Below, piece after piece: positions 28,350 through 38,255 of a DNA stretch of 64,000 nt. Where the stretch lies: positions 62,001 through 126,000 of the forward strand of contig PBEC01000025.1 of NCBI GenBank assembly GCA_002717515.1, in the 5' to 3' direction. A program made the position numbers and the translations under genes. The stretch comes from Flavobacteriales bacterium (GTDB lineage: Bacteria > Bacteroidota > Bacteroidia > Flavobacteriales_C > GCA-002722245). Numbering within the stretch: the first letter of the stretch is position 1; each line of letters starts with the position of its first letter. Below the pieces are notes generated by a model. That model made no database searches. It was not told where the DNA came from and saw only the letters and a program-made list of their open reading frames with translations.

Positions 28350-29824
28350 AAAAGATCAAACTACTCGGAATTGCCCTCACGACATGTACAATCTCAGCAC
28401 AAGCTTTTTGCGGATTTTATGTAGCAAAAGCAGATGGAAAACTATTTAATAAATCCTCACAAGTTATTATGGTTCGGAATTCGTCTACTCAAAAAAACAC
28501 CATTACTATGGCTAATGACTACGAAGGCGATTTTAAAGAATTCGCCATGGTGGTTCCCGTACCTGTTGTTTTAAGGGAAAAAGATATTAAAGTGGTCCGA
28601 AAGGATTTATTTGAGCGATTTGACGGTTATTCCGCTCCAAGATTAGCAGAATATTATGACGAAAACCCTTGTTGGGACTATAGAATTTATGAAAGTAAGG
28701 GATTAAGTTTAAATTATTCTTTAAATGATAATGTAGTAATAGAAAAAAATAAAAATGAATACAATGGCGTTACCATTGAAGCGGAATATGAAATTGGAGA
28801 ATACGACATTTTAATTCTCTCTGCAACAGAATCATCAGGACTTAAAAATTGGCTAACAGACAACGGTTATAAAATCCCAGAAAAAGCCAATGAGGTACTC
28901 ACTCCTTATATCAAAGACGATATGAAATTCTTCGTAGCAAAAGTAAATACAAAACGTTTGAACAATCGAAGAGGAAACTATCTAAGTCCACTTCAAATCT
29001 CTTTTACGCATAAAAAATTCATGTTACCCATCCGACTGGGAATGGCCAACTCAAATGGAAACCAAGATTTAATTGTATATGCATTAACTCAAAATGGACG
29101 TGTGGAAACTTCGAATTACAGAACCCAAGTTATGCCCTCCAATACAGATGTCCCATTGTTTGTGAGAGATGTTTTTGGAGATTTTTACAAAAGTGTTTTC
29201 AGTAAGGCCTGGACCAACAACAAGTCCTCTGCATTTGTTGAATACTCCTGGGATTTAGATGGCAAAAATTTCACAAAATGCGATCCTTGTAACACAACTC
29301 CTCCAGCAGCTCAAGAGCTATCAAACGCAGGTGTAGATTGGTTAAGAAGCACCCGAAACAATTGGGGAGCAAATTATTCTGGAAAACTGCACTTTACAAG
29401 ACTTCATATCCGATACAATAGAAAAACCTATCCTCAAGATTTAGCATTCATTGAAACAAAAAATAAAGAGAATTTTCAATGTCGATACGTATTGAGAAAT
29501 CCTGCAAAAATAAAGGATGAAAGCTGTGATAAAGTCCTTCCATATTATCAAAAAGTATTGGACAGAAGAAATATTGAACTGGATAACCTAGAGGACATTA
29601 CTTGGTGGGAAAGAGAATGGTACAGCGCCTACCCTAAGAAATATGAGAATAAAATTACCCGCTTAAAAGCACAACAAAATCAAAAAGAAGATGAAAATCA
29701 AAATAATATAGTTCCGGTTTTTCCAAGTGGAACTATTCCTCCTGTCAATCCGGTATTTATTATAGGTTTTATTGCATTTGTATTTTCATTTATACGACTG
29801 TATAAAATTAAAACATCAAATTGA
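28346..29824 (+). CDS. DUF2330 family exported protein with C-terminal TM anchor
   Basis: The 492-residue product has a signal peptide (1-20, A-Q-A-F-C-G-F-Y), the DUF2330 domain with paired cysteines, and a C-terminal membrane segment at about 468-486 followed by a basic tail, so the bulk faces outward. The N-terminal C-G-F-Y-V-A and R-x-x-x-Q-V-I-M-V-R-N patterns and the F-A-M-V-V-P-V-P segment at 66-73 are what I remember of DUF2330. The family has no known function but often accompanies RnfD-like genes. The ATGA overlap shows translational coupling with the upstream RnfD-like gene. Confidence 0.85.
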   Translation: MKKIKLLGIALTTCTISAQAFCGFYVAKADGKLFNKSSQVIMVRNSSTQKNTITMANDYEGDFKEFAMVVPVPVVLREKDIKVVRKDLFERFDGYSAPRLAEYYDENPCWDYRIYESKGLSLNYSLNDNVVIEKNKNEYNGVTIEAEYEIGEYDILILSATESSGLKNWLTDNGYKIPEKANEVLTPYIKDDMKFFVAKVNTKRLNNRRGNYLSPLQISFTHKKFMLPIRLGMANSNGNQDLIVYALTQNGRVETSNYRTQVMPSNTDVPLFVRDVFGDFYKSVFSKAWTNNKSSAFVEYSWDLDGKNFTKCDPCNTTPPAAQELSNAGVDWLRSTRNNWGANYSGKLHFTRLHIRYNRKTYPQDLAFIETKNKENFQCRYVLRNPAKIKDESCDKVLPYYQKVLDRRNIELDNLEDITWWEREWYSAYPKKYENKITRLKAQQNQKEDENQNNIVPVFPSGTIPPVNPVFIIGFIAFVFSFIRLYKIKTSN

Positions 29825-29836
29825 GATAAATCTCTT

Positions 29837-29864
29837 AAAAAGGCTGACTTAATCAGCCTTTTTT
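29837..29864 (+). terminator. Rho-independent terminator after the DUF2330 gene
   Basis: Stem AAAAAGGCTGA / TCAGCCTTTTT with a five-base loop and a T tail closes the rnfD-like/DUF2330 operon. Confidence 0.9.
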
Positions 29865-29912
29865 GTAACAAATTCATACAATTTCTGTTTCACTTATAGT
29901 CTTTAAAAACCG

Positions 29913-29920
29913 TATTTTTG
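29913..29920 (+). promoter_or_regulatory. -7 box candidate for the large surface protein gene
   Basis: TATTTTTG matches TAnnTTTG exactly and ends six bases before the TTG at 29927. It overlaps another in-frame TTG at 29918, which is therefore less likely to be the start. Confidence 0.45.
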
Positions 29921-29926
29921 TACGAA

Positions 29927-32900
29927 TTGAAAAAACACCTTACAATATTATTTACGCTTTTTTGTTTATTGGCAACCTCTCAGAGAGGATATTTTGTTGA
30001 AAATAAAGGTCAATGGCCGAAACAGGTACTATTCAGTGCAAAGCTGAACTACGGAGATTTTTTTATCGAGAAAGACGGTAGTTTTACTATTAAAGTTCTT
30101 ACTCCACATCAAGTAGATCACATTCTTGGTCATAAACACGATGAGAACAATCATGACCATAAAGTTTCAAATGGTCATTCCAATCCAAACATAATAAACG
30201 GTCATACTTTTAAAGTGAAATTTATCGGTGCCAATTTTGAAAAGCAATTCACTTCGAAACCAGCAGGAAATTTTCACGTAAATCTTTTCCATGGAAAATC
30301 TGAAGAAAATTGGGTTTCAAATCTAAATCCATACTCAGAAATCACATTACAAGAAGTTTATCCTAAAACTGATTTGAAAATATATTTCAATAAAAATTCA
30401 ATTAAATATGACTTCATATTACATCCTTTTGCTGATCCAAAAAAAATAAAAATCAAGTATTTGAATTTAGATAAAATCAACTTCCATCCTAAGAAGATTA
30501 GTCTTAAAACTTCAGCTGGAATTGTAACTGATGAAAACCCTATTTCATATTTTTTATCGCAACCATCAAAAGTTATCGCAACAAATTTTGAACAAATAGA
30601 TTCAAATACATTTACCCTTAAAACTGGAATTGACAACATCAATGAAACTCTGATAATTGACCCACAATTAAATTTTGCGTCCTTTACAGGAGCTACTTTA
30701 GATAATTGGGGTTATACTGCAACTTATGATGAAAACGGATTTGCTTATGCAGGAGGCATAGCCTTTAATGGAGGTTATCCAACTACGTTAGGAAGCTTTC
30801 AAAGTATTTATGGCGGTGGGCAAATTGATATGACCATTTCAAAATTTAGTCCCGACGGAAGTAACTTAATATACTCGACATATATTGGAGGGGACGGTTT
30901 AGAGGCACCTCACAGTATGGTGGTAAATTCAAATAATGAATTGATTATTTACGGAATAACGAGCTCATTAAACTATCCTGTAAGCCCCAATGGTTATGAC
31001 AAAACATTTAATGGTGGAAATGGAGTTTTTGCCAGTAACATATTAGAATTTCAATCGGGTACTGATATAGTAATTACTAAGCTAAGTTTAAATGGAGATA
31101 CTATATTAGGCAGCACTTATTACGGCGGTAGTGGAAACGATGCTCTCAATGACCCTTATAATTTCAGTGGTTTATCGTACAATTATGCTGACGATTACAG
31201 AGGTGAAGTTACTACAGATAATGCAAATAATATTTTTATATCTTCCGTTACTTCCAGTAATAACCTACCAACTCCTAACGGTTTTCAAACAACCTATGGA
31301 GGCGGAGGACAAGATGGTTGCGTTGCAAAATTCAATCAAGATTTATCGGCAATTATATGGGGTAGTTATTTCGGAGGAAATGGTGACGATGCATGCTATG
31401 CAAGTAAGCAAAATTCAAGTGGGGAAACCTATATTACAGGAGGCAGCAACAGTAGTAACATTACACTAAATGGACGATCAAGTAATAATAACGGTGGTAT
31501 TGATGGATTCATTGCCAGAATATCTGCAAATGGATCCACTATTTTAAATGGCACTTTTGTTGGTACTACTTCATACGATCAAAGTTATTTTGTTGAAGTG
31601 GATTTTGACGACAAAGTATATTGTTTTGGTCAATCTCTTGGAGTTATGCCTACTACTGCTGGAGTTTATAAAAACTCCAACGGCAAACAATTTCTCCAAA
31701 AATACAGTGCAGACTTATCAACGCTTGAAGCTGCTACTGTAATTGGCTCGGGTAATGGAAGGATAAATATAGTTCCGGGAGCTTTTATGGTTAGTAATTG
31801 CAAAGAAGTATACTTATCCGGATGGGGAGGATTAGTAAACAGTGATAATGTAGGTACTCAAAATATGCCGATTACATCCGACGCTTATCAAAATAACACC
31901 GATGGATCCGATTTTTATTTCATGCTATTAGGACCTGATTTTACATCCTTAAAATACGGCAGTTACTTTGGTGGAGCAGGCGTAAGTGAGCACGTTGATG
32001 GAGGAACGAGTCGATTCGATAGAAGTGGAACGATATATCAAGCGGTTTGTGCCGGTTGTGGAGCTTCTTCAGCTTTTCCTGTAACGCCAACAGCATATTC
32101 TACGACCAATAATTCAAGTAACTGCAACTTAGCAATCGTAAAAATGGATATCTCTAAATTAACAGCAAATATAAAATTCACAAAAGACTCTGCTCATTGT
32201 AAAAACGATCCTGTATTTTTTAAAAATGAAAGTACAGGTGGGGACGAATACGAATGGATTTATCCAGACGGATCCATTTCAAAATCATTTGATGGTGAAT
32301 TTTTCTTTTCAGATACTGGAGAATATATTATCTCATTAATCGCAATTGACTCTACTCAATGTCCATTTTCTGACACAGCGAATGTGAAAGTACAAGTTGT
32401 TGAAATCCCCGAGGTAAGTATTGATATTGATACTTTTGTTTGCGCTAACGACAGCCTAACCATTCATACGATCGGAGGGCCTTCAGACAACAATTACACC
32501 TGGTGGTCAGAGAACTCAACTTATTCGGAACAAGGCTCGAGCATAATCATACATCCAGATACCACAACCGAGTATTTTGTCGAATATTCAAACCAATGCG
32601 GTTCCGATACAACAAATATCGAAATACCTGTTTTTTATCCACCAAAAAATTCATCAATTGGTGATACAACATGTGAGGAGGACATTCCGAGTTATTTCTT
32701 TTTTAACGACCCCGATTATGTAATTAGTGAACTGAACAAAAAACCTTTTGAAATCATTAACGATTCCATTTATTTTCCAAAAAACAAACAAGACACATAC
32801 TACATGATTACTGAGAGTTCATGCGGAAGTTCAATAGATACTTTCAACATAACAATAACAACTATTGACGAGTCATCTACTCCGGATACTACTATTTGTG

Positions 32901-33586
32901 CAGGATCTCGTTTAGAACTTTATGTGAACGGCGGAGAAGAATATTTATGGACTTCACCTAATTTAGAGGAAAGCACAACAGACTCATCTTTAATTGTATA
33001 TCCTCACCAAAATGAAGTGTATACAAGCATAATATTCAAGGGAAATTGTATTGCTTATGATACTGTAAATATTGATGTTATACCAAGTCCACATCAAAAC
33101 GTTGACAATGAACAAATCATAAATTTCGGAAATGGCTTTTCAGTTGACTTAAACGATGATTATCAGTATACCTGGACACCCAATGAATTTTTAAATTGCA
33201 ACAATTGTAACTCAGTCAACGGATTCCCTGATAAGGACATTACTTATTTCTTTACATATTCTGATAATCAAAACTGTCAATTCACAGATTCAATTGTCGT
33301 GAAGGTAATTTTCCCTATTTATATACCCAATACTTTTACACCTAATGGAGACGGAAGGAATGAAATCTTTAAAGCGGAAAGTGAAGTTTTAGAAGAGTAT
33401 GAACTTATCATATATGATCGTTGGGGAAATCTTGCTTTTCAATCATCAGATCTTTCACACGGATGGGATGGCACAATTAATGGAAACCCTCAACCTCAAG
33501 ACGTATATGTTTACAAGCTTCGTTATATGCTGAAACACACTAGAAAATGGAGGGAAAAAGTAGGGATAGTCAGCTTGATTCGCTAA
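29927..33586 (+). CDS. Large secreted T9SS cargo candidate: SBBP repeats, PKD-like regions and gliding-motility C-terminal domain
   Basis: The 1,219-residue protein (from TTG 29927: M-K-K-H-L-T-I-L) has a signal peptide, then a DUF7948-like N-terminal domain (V-E-N-K-G-Q-W-P...), SBBP-type beta-propeller repeats (about 240-720, each with G-G-S/G-N-D motifs and Y-x-T-Y-x-G-G-x-G), PKD-like Ig domains rich in D-T and cysteines (about 740-1130), and a C-terminal domain starting P-N-T-F-T-P-N-G-D-G-x-N-E that includes Y-D-R-W-G-N and the G-W-D-G-T segment. That last domain is the type IX secretion 'gliding motility-associated C-terminal' signal. The His/Asp-rich stretch H-K-H-D-E-N-N-H-D-H near 70-80 is unusual. 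A cell-surface adhesin role is the usual interpretation. Confidence 0.85.
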   Translation: MKKHLTILFTLFCLLATSQRGYFVENKGQWPKQVLFSAKLNYGDFFIEKDGSFTIKVLTPHQVDHILGHKHDENNHDHKVSNGHSNPNIINGHTFKVKFIGANFEKQFTSKPAGNFHVNLFHGKSEENWVSNLNPYSEITLQEVYPKTDLKIYFNKNSIKYDFILHPFADPKKIKIKYLNLDKINFHPKKISLKTSAGIVTDENPISYFLSQPSKVIATNFEQIDSNTFTLKTGIDNINETLIIDPQLNFASFTGATLDNWGYTATYDENGFAYAGGIAFNGGYPTTLGSFQSIYGGGQIDMTISKFSPDGSNLIYSTYIGGDGLEAPHSMVVNSNNELIIYGITSSLNYPVSPNGYDKTFNGGNGVFASNILEFQSGTDIVITKLSLNGDTILGSTYYGGSGNDALNDPYNFSGLSYNYADDYRGEVTTDNANNIFISSVTSSNNLPTPNGFQTTYGGGGQDGCVAKFNQDLSAIIWGSYFGGNGDDACYASKQNSSGETYITGGSNSSNITLNGRSSNNNGGIDGFIARISANGSTILNGTFVGTTSYDQSYFVEVDFDDKVYCFGQSLGVMPTTAGVYKNSNGKQFLQKYSADLSTLEAATVIGSGNGRINIVPGAFMVSNCKEVYLSGWGGLVNSDNVGTQNMPITSDAYQNNTDGSDFYFMLLGPDFTSLKYGSYFGGAGVSEHVDGGTSRFDRSGTIYQAVCAGCGASSAFPVTPTAYSTTNNSSNCNLAIVKMDISKLTANIKFTKDSAHCKNDPVFFKNESTGGDEYEWIYPDGSISKSFDGEFFFSDTGEYIISLIAIDSTQCPFSDTANVKVQVVEIPEVSIDIDTFVCANDSLTIHTIGGPSDNNYTWWSENSTYSEQGSSIIIHPDTTTEYFVEYSNQCGSDTTNIEIPVFYPPKNSSIGDTTCEEDIPSYFFFNDPDYVISELNKKPFEIINDSIYFPKNKQDTYYMITESSCGSSIDTFNITITTIDESSTPDTTICAGSRLELYVNGGEEYLWTSPNLEESTTDSSLIVYPHQNEVYTSIIFKGNCIAYDTVNIDVIPSPHQNVDNEQIINFGNGFSVDLNDDYQYTWTPNEFLNCNNCNSVNGFPDKDITYFFTYSDNQNCQFTDSIVVKVIFPIYIPNTFTPNGDGRNEIFKAESEVLEEYELIIYDRWGNLAFQSSDLSHGWDGTINGNPQPQDVYVYKLRYMLKHTRKWREKVGIVSLIR

Positions 33587-33671
33587 CAAAAATTTTGACA
33601 CCTAATTTTAAAGTAAAAAATCCTAAAGTTGTTAAAGCTTATTTTTAATTAATCCAATAAAGCTGAGGTAT

Positions 33672-33699
33672 AAAAAAAGCTCCAGATAAACTGGAGCTT
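33672..33699 (-). terminator. Terminator for the minus-strand MazG-like gene
   Basis: Stem AAGCTCCAG / CTGGAGCTT with a five-base loop; on the minus strand it is followed by a run of seven T. It lies about 135 bases beyond the MazG-like stop. On the plus strand no T run follows, so it is not a good terminator for the surface protein gene. Confidence 0.75.
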
Positions 33700-33834
33700 A
33701 AAAAATATACTCGTGTGTATATTATATATGTATATAGGTAGTGTGTAAAACTATAATGCGCACCTTGCAAAAAAGATACAGTTGAAATAAAATTAATTCA
33801 GAAAATAAAAAAGAATCCTTTTAAATTGAACAAT

Positions 33835-34164
33835 TCACGAAGACAATTTTTGATTATTCTTATGCCTATTTTTGTCTCGATTTGTTTTTTTAGATATGTT
33901 CTTCTTAATCGCATCTTCTAAATCCACACCAGTTTGATTTGCCAAACATATAAGAACCCACAAAACATCAGCCATTTCATCAGCGAGGTTTTGTTCTTCT
34001 TCTGAATTTTTAAACGATTGTTCTCCATATTTTCTAGCAATTAATCTGGCAAGTTCTCCGACCTCCTCTGTAAGTATTGCAAGATTAGTTAATTCATTAA
34101 AATAACGTACACCAATGGTTTTAATCCAGTGATCAACTTCTTTTTGTAATTCCTTAAGTTCCAT
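33835..34164 (-). CDS. MazG-like nucleotide pyrophosphohydrolase
   Basis: The 109-residue protein is a single-domain MazG/dCTPase-type all-alpha NTP pyrophosphohydrolase. The metal-binding motif E-E-V-G-E-L-A-R at about 29-36 and E-M-A-D-V-L-W near 62-68 (E-x-x-E ... E-x-x-D) is visible. Such enzymes hydrolyse non-canonical NTPs to NMP and pyrophosphate. The C-terminus is Lys/Asn-rich. It ends a minus-strand unit that starts downstream of the 901-residue gene. Confidence 0.9.
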   Translation of the reverse strand: MELKELQKEVDHWIKTIGVRYFNELTNLAILTEEVGELARLIARKYGEQSFKNSEEEQNLADEMADVLWVLICLANQTGVDLEDAIKKNISKKTNRDKNRHKNNQKLSS

Positions 34165-34233
34165 AAACGATTTTTAATTAAAATCAATTTTAATAAAGCA
34201 AAAAAATTTTGAAAATCTTCATTCAGAAAAGAA

Positions 34234-36939
34234 CTAATTTCCTAAAGAATATATATATAAGCTTCCCAATTTATCGCCAACAATTAAATCATAGCTTTTA
34301 TTATTATCGATATCTGTAACCAGTGAAGGAGAAACTCCATCGATCGGAAAGCTGCTTAAAAGGTTACCTTTCTCATCATAACCATAAATTTTCATTTCAT
34401 CCTTATCGGTTATAATATTTACAGCTCTATTCTCACTTAATTGAAAATTTTCAACACCATAAGCAGGTTGAAATTCTATATCAGAAATCGTAGTTTCTAT
34501 TTTTTTATTGTTTTTGAACACCTGAACACTTTGATCATTAACAACTACAAAATCTAAAATTCCGTCACCATTAAAATCTTTGTAGTCAATATCAAAATTA
34601 CTGTCAAAGGACTTTACGGCAAAAGTTTCCATCTCATCAGCTAATTTTAAGAAATAAATAGTTCCATTTGTATCAGTACTCAAAACACCAGAATTAGAAA
34701 GAGCGTTATTCTTCCACACCGCATGATTAACAGTGTTAGATGGAAACTGATTACTTAACTTTATTCTATCTTCTCCTCTTCTATTCAACACTCTTACCCT
34801 TCCTGATTCATCAGATGCGACAATGTAATCTTTATTATCAATTTGAATCAACTTAGGCTCAACGGAAACATTACCTCCCGGCCTGAAATTCCATCCCTTC
34901 ACCATTTCACCATCAATATTAAAATTATTTATGTGCTTACCTTGGGTAATCAGGATTCGATAATTTCGATTTTTATCATAATCCAAAACAACTAATCCCT
35001 GCGTGACTGGAGCTTTTAGTTGAACGGGGTAACCAGATACATCTCTACCTTTTCGATCAATTTGATGAATTTTATTTTTGGTAACAAATGTATATTGAAG
35101 CTTATCATTTTTATATCTATCGACCTGTTGAACACATCCGACAATCGGTTCCTCTAAACTTTTTTTCCACATCACTTTCCCAACATTGTTTATCAAATAA
35201 AGGGTATGGTTATCATCCTGAATTAAAAGTTCTTTTTCTTTAGTGTAGTGATTTTTAACGATTGAAGGCCGAATTGAATATGTGGTATCCAATTTAACTT
35301 CTATGAGTGAAATATTCTGAGAAGATTCGTTCGAATTATAATTCAGGTATGCATTCGTAAAAAACAATTGCTTATTTGCATTAATCTGAAAACCAAAAGC
35401 TTGTAATTTGTTTAAGCTGTCTTGATTGCTTTTGTACCCTTGCAGATCTTCTTTATTTAAATAGGAACCAAAAAAGTTCTGAGCCAATTGAAAATTGTAG
35501 TAGTAAAATAAATTTGACTCCCCAGAAAATTGCTTATAAAACTGATTAAACTGAATGTTTTTCACTAAAGTTTTCCCCCTTAAATAAAAGTTTACTATAT
35601 GTTTGAGAACACTCTCATCATTAGCAAATATGATGTAATCTTCGATGAGAATATATTTAGATCCTGAAATCGTTTTAAATTCTGTACCCAATGCAAGTGG
35701 AAAAAAATTTGTAAGCCCTAAATCATCAATTAAAAGTGTTTGATATTCAACTTCATTGTGCGTCCCAGTACTTTCATGAATTCGCTTTAAACTTTCTTTA
35801 GCCTTTTGTAAATCTTTAATTTTTATTATTAAACCTGAATTTTTTTCAAAAGATTTCTCATCACCACTAACTGTGAATAAAGAAATTTCGTCACCAATCC
35901 AACTGTAAAAATCATTTTCAACATTGAAACTATGCTTTTTATTAATATTTTGAAGATTTTTCTTATGCTGGTAAAGAACTTGTTGTTGCGATAAATATTG
36001 ATTGTATTTGTTTTTATACGTTTGAAAATCTGTAAAACTTATGTATTTGAAAACCCCAGTATTTTCGGGGAGCACAGAGATAACATTTAAAGCTTGTGCT
36101 TTTTCACCAGAAAAGGAATTTAAATAACTTGATGTGGAATCCGAAATAAAACTAAAACCATTCAACATCCAGCTTTCGTCTCTTGAGTTCAAATCCAATT
36201 CAGCCCATCCACCGAACTGATTAAATGATTTTGTAAAATCATTTTTTTTATTTCCATACAAATTTAAGCACCCACCTATTTGATTAAAGTTTATAAAAAA
36301 ATTGCCGTCGGATTGAAAATCAGCTGTTTTCAATATTCTTTTAAATCCAGGTTCATCAGTAAGATGAACTTCAGCAGACAATTCTCTAATCCCCTCTTCT
36401 ATCAAAATACTGGATGTAGAAAAAAGTATAACATTATCAACATGAGCAAAACTGACCTCTATTCCTTTTAAGTCATAAACATCAATTTTATAATTTTCAT
36501 ATTCTTTGGAACTTAACGGGTCGGAACTGAAAAGAGATTTCAAACAAGTTTGAACCTGCTCAATTGATGCACCTTTACTTTCAAAAGCAACAATTTGATT
36601 CAACTGATTGCCTGATGTAAGAACGCCGGCTATAAAAACTTTTTGATTTAGAAATGCCAATATTGATTCATCTTGTATGGAATCAATTTTTGAAAAAACA
36701 GCTTTAATTGCTGAATAACTGCTGATTTGGTTCAAAGAATTTCCAATTTTAGATTTGGAAAAAAAATTCCATTTATCTAGAATATTTTCAGAACAAAGTA
36801 TAAAAGAAGATTTTGGAGGAATTGCATTTAGAGCCTCTGAATATCCAAATTTTTTTGTTTTTGGTTCAATAGGAATTAAAAAATAACCCGTTATACCTAT
36901 TAGAACCAAGCTAATTAAGGCTAAAAGGAGCTTTCGCAT
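34234..36939 (-). CDS. Envelope protein, DUF3352-like N-terminus with FG-GAP/propeller-like C-terminus
   Basis: This 901-residue protein starts with an N-terminal membrane anchor or signal (residues 5-22) and a large N-terminal region (about 30-560) that resembles DUF3352, with repeated F-x-S segments and many Phe/Ser/Asn. The last 300 residues look like a propeller: short repeats with I-T-Q-G-K, I-V-A-S-D-E-S-G, D-F-N-G-D-G-I-L-D-F (FG-GAP/calcium-binding type, about 815) and D-I-D-N-N-K-S-Y-D-L-I-V-G-D. It might be an outer-envelope assembly protein comparable to BamB-like propellers, but no function is known to me. A 134-base gap without recognisable signals separates it from pdhB. Confidence 0.75.
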   Translation of the reverse strand: MRKLLLALISLVLIGITGYFLIPIEPKTKKFGYSEALNAIPPKSSFILCSENILDKWNFFSKSKIGNSLNQISSYSAIKAVFSKIDSIQDESILAFLNQKVFIAGVLTSGNQLNQIVAFESKGASIEQVQTCLKSLFSSDPLSSKEYENYKIDVYDLKGIEVSFAHVDNVILFSTSSILIEEGIRELSAEVHLTDEPGFKRILKTADFQSDGNFFINFNQIGGCLNLYGNKKNDFTKSFNQFGGWAELDLNSRDESWMLNGFSFISDSTSSYLNSFSGEKAQALNVISVLPENTGVFKYISFTDFQTYKNKYNQYLSQQQVLYQHKKNLQNINKKHSFNVENDFYSWIGDEISLFTVSGDEKSFEKNSGLIIKIKDLQKAKESLKRIHESTGTHNEVEYQTLLIDDLGLTNFFPLALGTEFKTISGSKYILIEDYIIFANDESVLKHIVNFYLRGKTLVKNIQFNQFYKQFSGESNLFYYYNFQLAQNFFGSYLNKEDLQGYKSNQDSLNKLQAFGFQINANKQLFFTNAYLNYNSNESSQNISLIEVKLDTTYSIRPSIVKNHYTKEKELLIQDDNHTLYLINNVGKVMWKKSLEEPIVGCVQQVDRYKNDKLQYTFVTKNKIHQIDRKGRDVSGYPVQLKAPVTQGLVVLDYDKNRNYRILITQGKHINNFNIDGEMVKGWNFRPGGNVSVEPKLIQIDNKDYIVASDESGRVRVLNRRGEDRIKLSNQFPSNTVNHAVWKNNALSNSGVLSTDTNGTIYFLKLADEMETFAVKSFDSNFDIDYKDFNGDGILDFVVVNDQSVQVFKNNKKIETTISDIEFQPAYGVENFQLSENRAVNIITDKDEMKIYGYDEKGNLLSSFPIDGVSPSLVTDIDNNKSYDLIVGDKLGSLYIYSLGN

Positions 36940-37073
36940 AATTTAAGATTGGATTTTTTATAAAAGTACTCAGGAATGAACTAAAGGTTTACTTAATTGA
37001 CTCCTAGTTTTTCACAAATCAAACTTAAAAAATCGATTAGATAAATCCTTTTTGCTAAAGTCTTTAAATCAAC

Positions 37074-38066
37074 TTATGCATTTGTCGAGGCCTCATAGCA
37101 AACCGTTTTGATTGCTTGAATAATTCTTCCTTCATTTGGTAAAGTTGCCTCAACCAAATTGGCAGCATAACTCATTGGAACATCTCGCATAGTTACTCTT
37201 TGAATTGGTGCATCAAGATAATCGAAGGCTTCTCTCTGAACTTTGTATGCAATTTCAGTAGAAATTGACGCCAATGGCCATGCCTCTTCAACAATAACTA
37301 ATCTATTGGTTTTTTTAACCGATTCAATTACTGTAGCATAATCGATAGGACGAACGGTTCTTAAATCTACGATTTCAACATCAATACCATCTTTAGCTAA
37401 TTCATCTGCAGCTTTAACTACCCTATGATATATTTTTCCAAAAGTAACCACAGTGACATCTTCTCCCTTCTTTTTGATATCGGCAACACCCAGTGGAATA
37501 ATATATTCACCCTCTGGAACCTCTCCTTTATCCCCATACATTTGCTCACTTTCCATGAAAATAACAGGATCATTGTCACGTATTGAAGCTTTCAAGAGCC
37601 CTTTAGCATCTGCTGGGGTTGATGGAACAACTACCTTTAAACCCGGCGTATTCGCATACCAATTTTCAAAGGCTTGAGAGTGTTGTGCACCCAATTGCCC
37701 AGCTGAAGCAGTTGGTCCCCTAAAAACAATAGGCAAAGGAAACTGACCTCCACTCATTAAATTTACCTTAGCCGCTCCATTTATAATTTGATCAATAGCC
37801 ACCAGTGAAAAATTAAATGTCATGAACTCAACGATTGGTCTAAGACCATTCATAGCAGCTCCGACAGCTATTCCTGCAAAACCATTTTCAGCGATAGGTG
37901 TATCAATAACACGTTCTGGACCAAATTCATCCAACATACCCTGTGTAACCTTGTATGCACCGTTATATTCAGCAACCTCTTCACCTAAAATAAAGATATC
38001 CTCATCGTTCCTCATTTCTTCATTCATGGCTTCTCTTAGGGCTTCTCTGAACTGTAATGTTTTCAT
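37074..38066 (-). CDS. pdhB: Pyruvate dehydrogenase E1 component subunit beta
   Basis: E1-beta, with the alpha subunit, forms the thiamine-dependent decarboxylase of the pyruvate dehydrogenase complex. The 330-residue product shows F-R-E-A-L-R-E-A-M-N-E-E-M at the N-terminus, the L-G-E-E-V-A-E-Y-N-G-A-Y-K-V-T segment at 27-41, P-I-V-E-F-M-T-F-N-F near 77-86, P-I-V-F-R-G-P-T-A, and V-V-P-S-T-P-A-D-A-K near 149-158. The alpha subunit gene is not in the window. A minus-strand TAAATTTG box lies 21 bases upstream of the ATG. Confidence 0.96.
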   Translation of the reverse strand: MKTLQFREALREAMNEEMRNDEDIFILGEEVAEYNGAYKVTQGMLDEFGPERVIDTPIAENGFAGIAVGAAMNGLRPIVEFMTFNFSLVAIDQIINGAAKVNLMSGGQFPLPIVFRGPTASAGQLGAQHSQAFENWYANTPGLKVVVPSTPADAKGLLKASIRDNDPVIFMESEQMYGDKGEVPEGEYIIPLGVADIKKKGEDVTVVTFGKIYHRVVKAADELAKDGIDVEIVDLRTVRPIDYATVIESVKKTNRLVIVEEAWPLASISTEIAYKVQREAFDYLDAPIQRVTMRDVPMSYAANLVEATLPNEGRIIQAIKTVCYEASTNA

Positions 38067-38086
38067 ATTAGATGTTTTTGGAATAT

Positions 38087-38094
38087 CAAATTTA
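38087..38094 (-). promoter_or_regulatory. -7 box candidate for pdhB
   Basis: On the minus strand TAAATTTG matches TAnnTTTG exactly, 20 bases before the pdhB ATG. No TTG partner at the usual spacing is seen. Confidence 0.45.
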
Positions 38095-38255
38095 AGAATT
38101 TAAATGGTTTTAACTCCATTTTTTAAACAAAATACAACGGAAAAAAAATACAACGTTCAAAACCAGATTTAGACTCTAAAAATGACTCTTTTGGATAACC
38201 TTTTATTAATTTACATCGTACAACTAACATTGCATTTTAATTCAAAAAATAAAAT

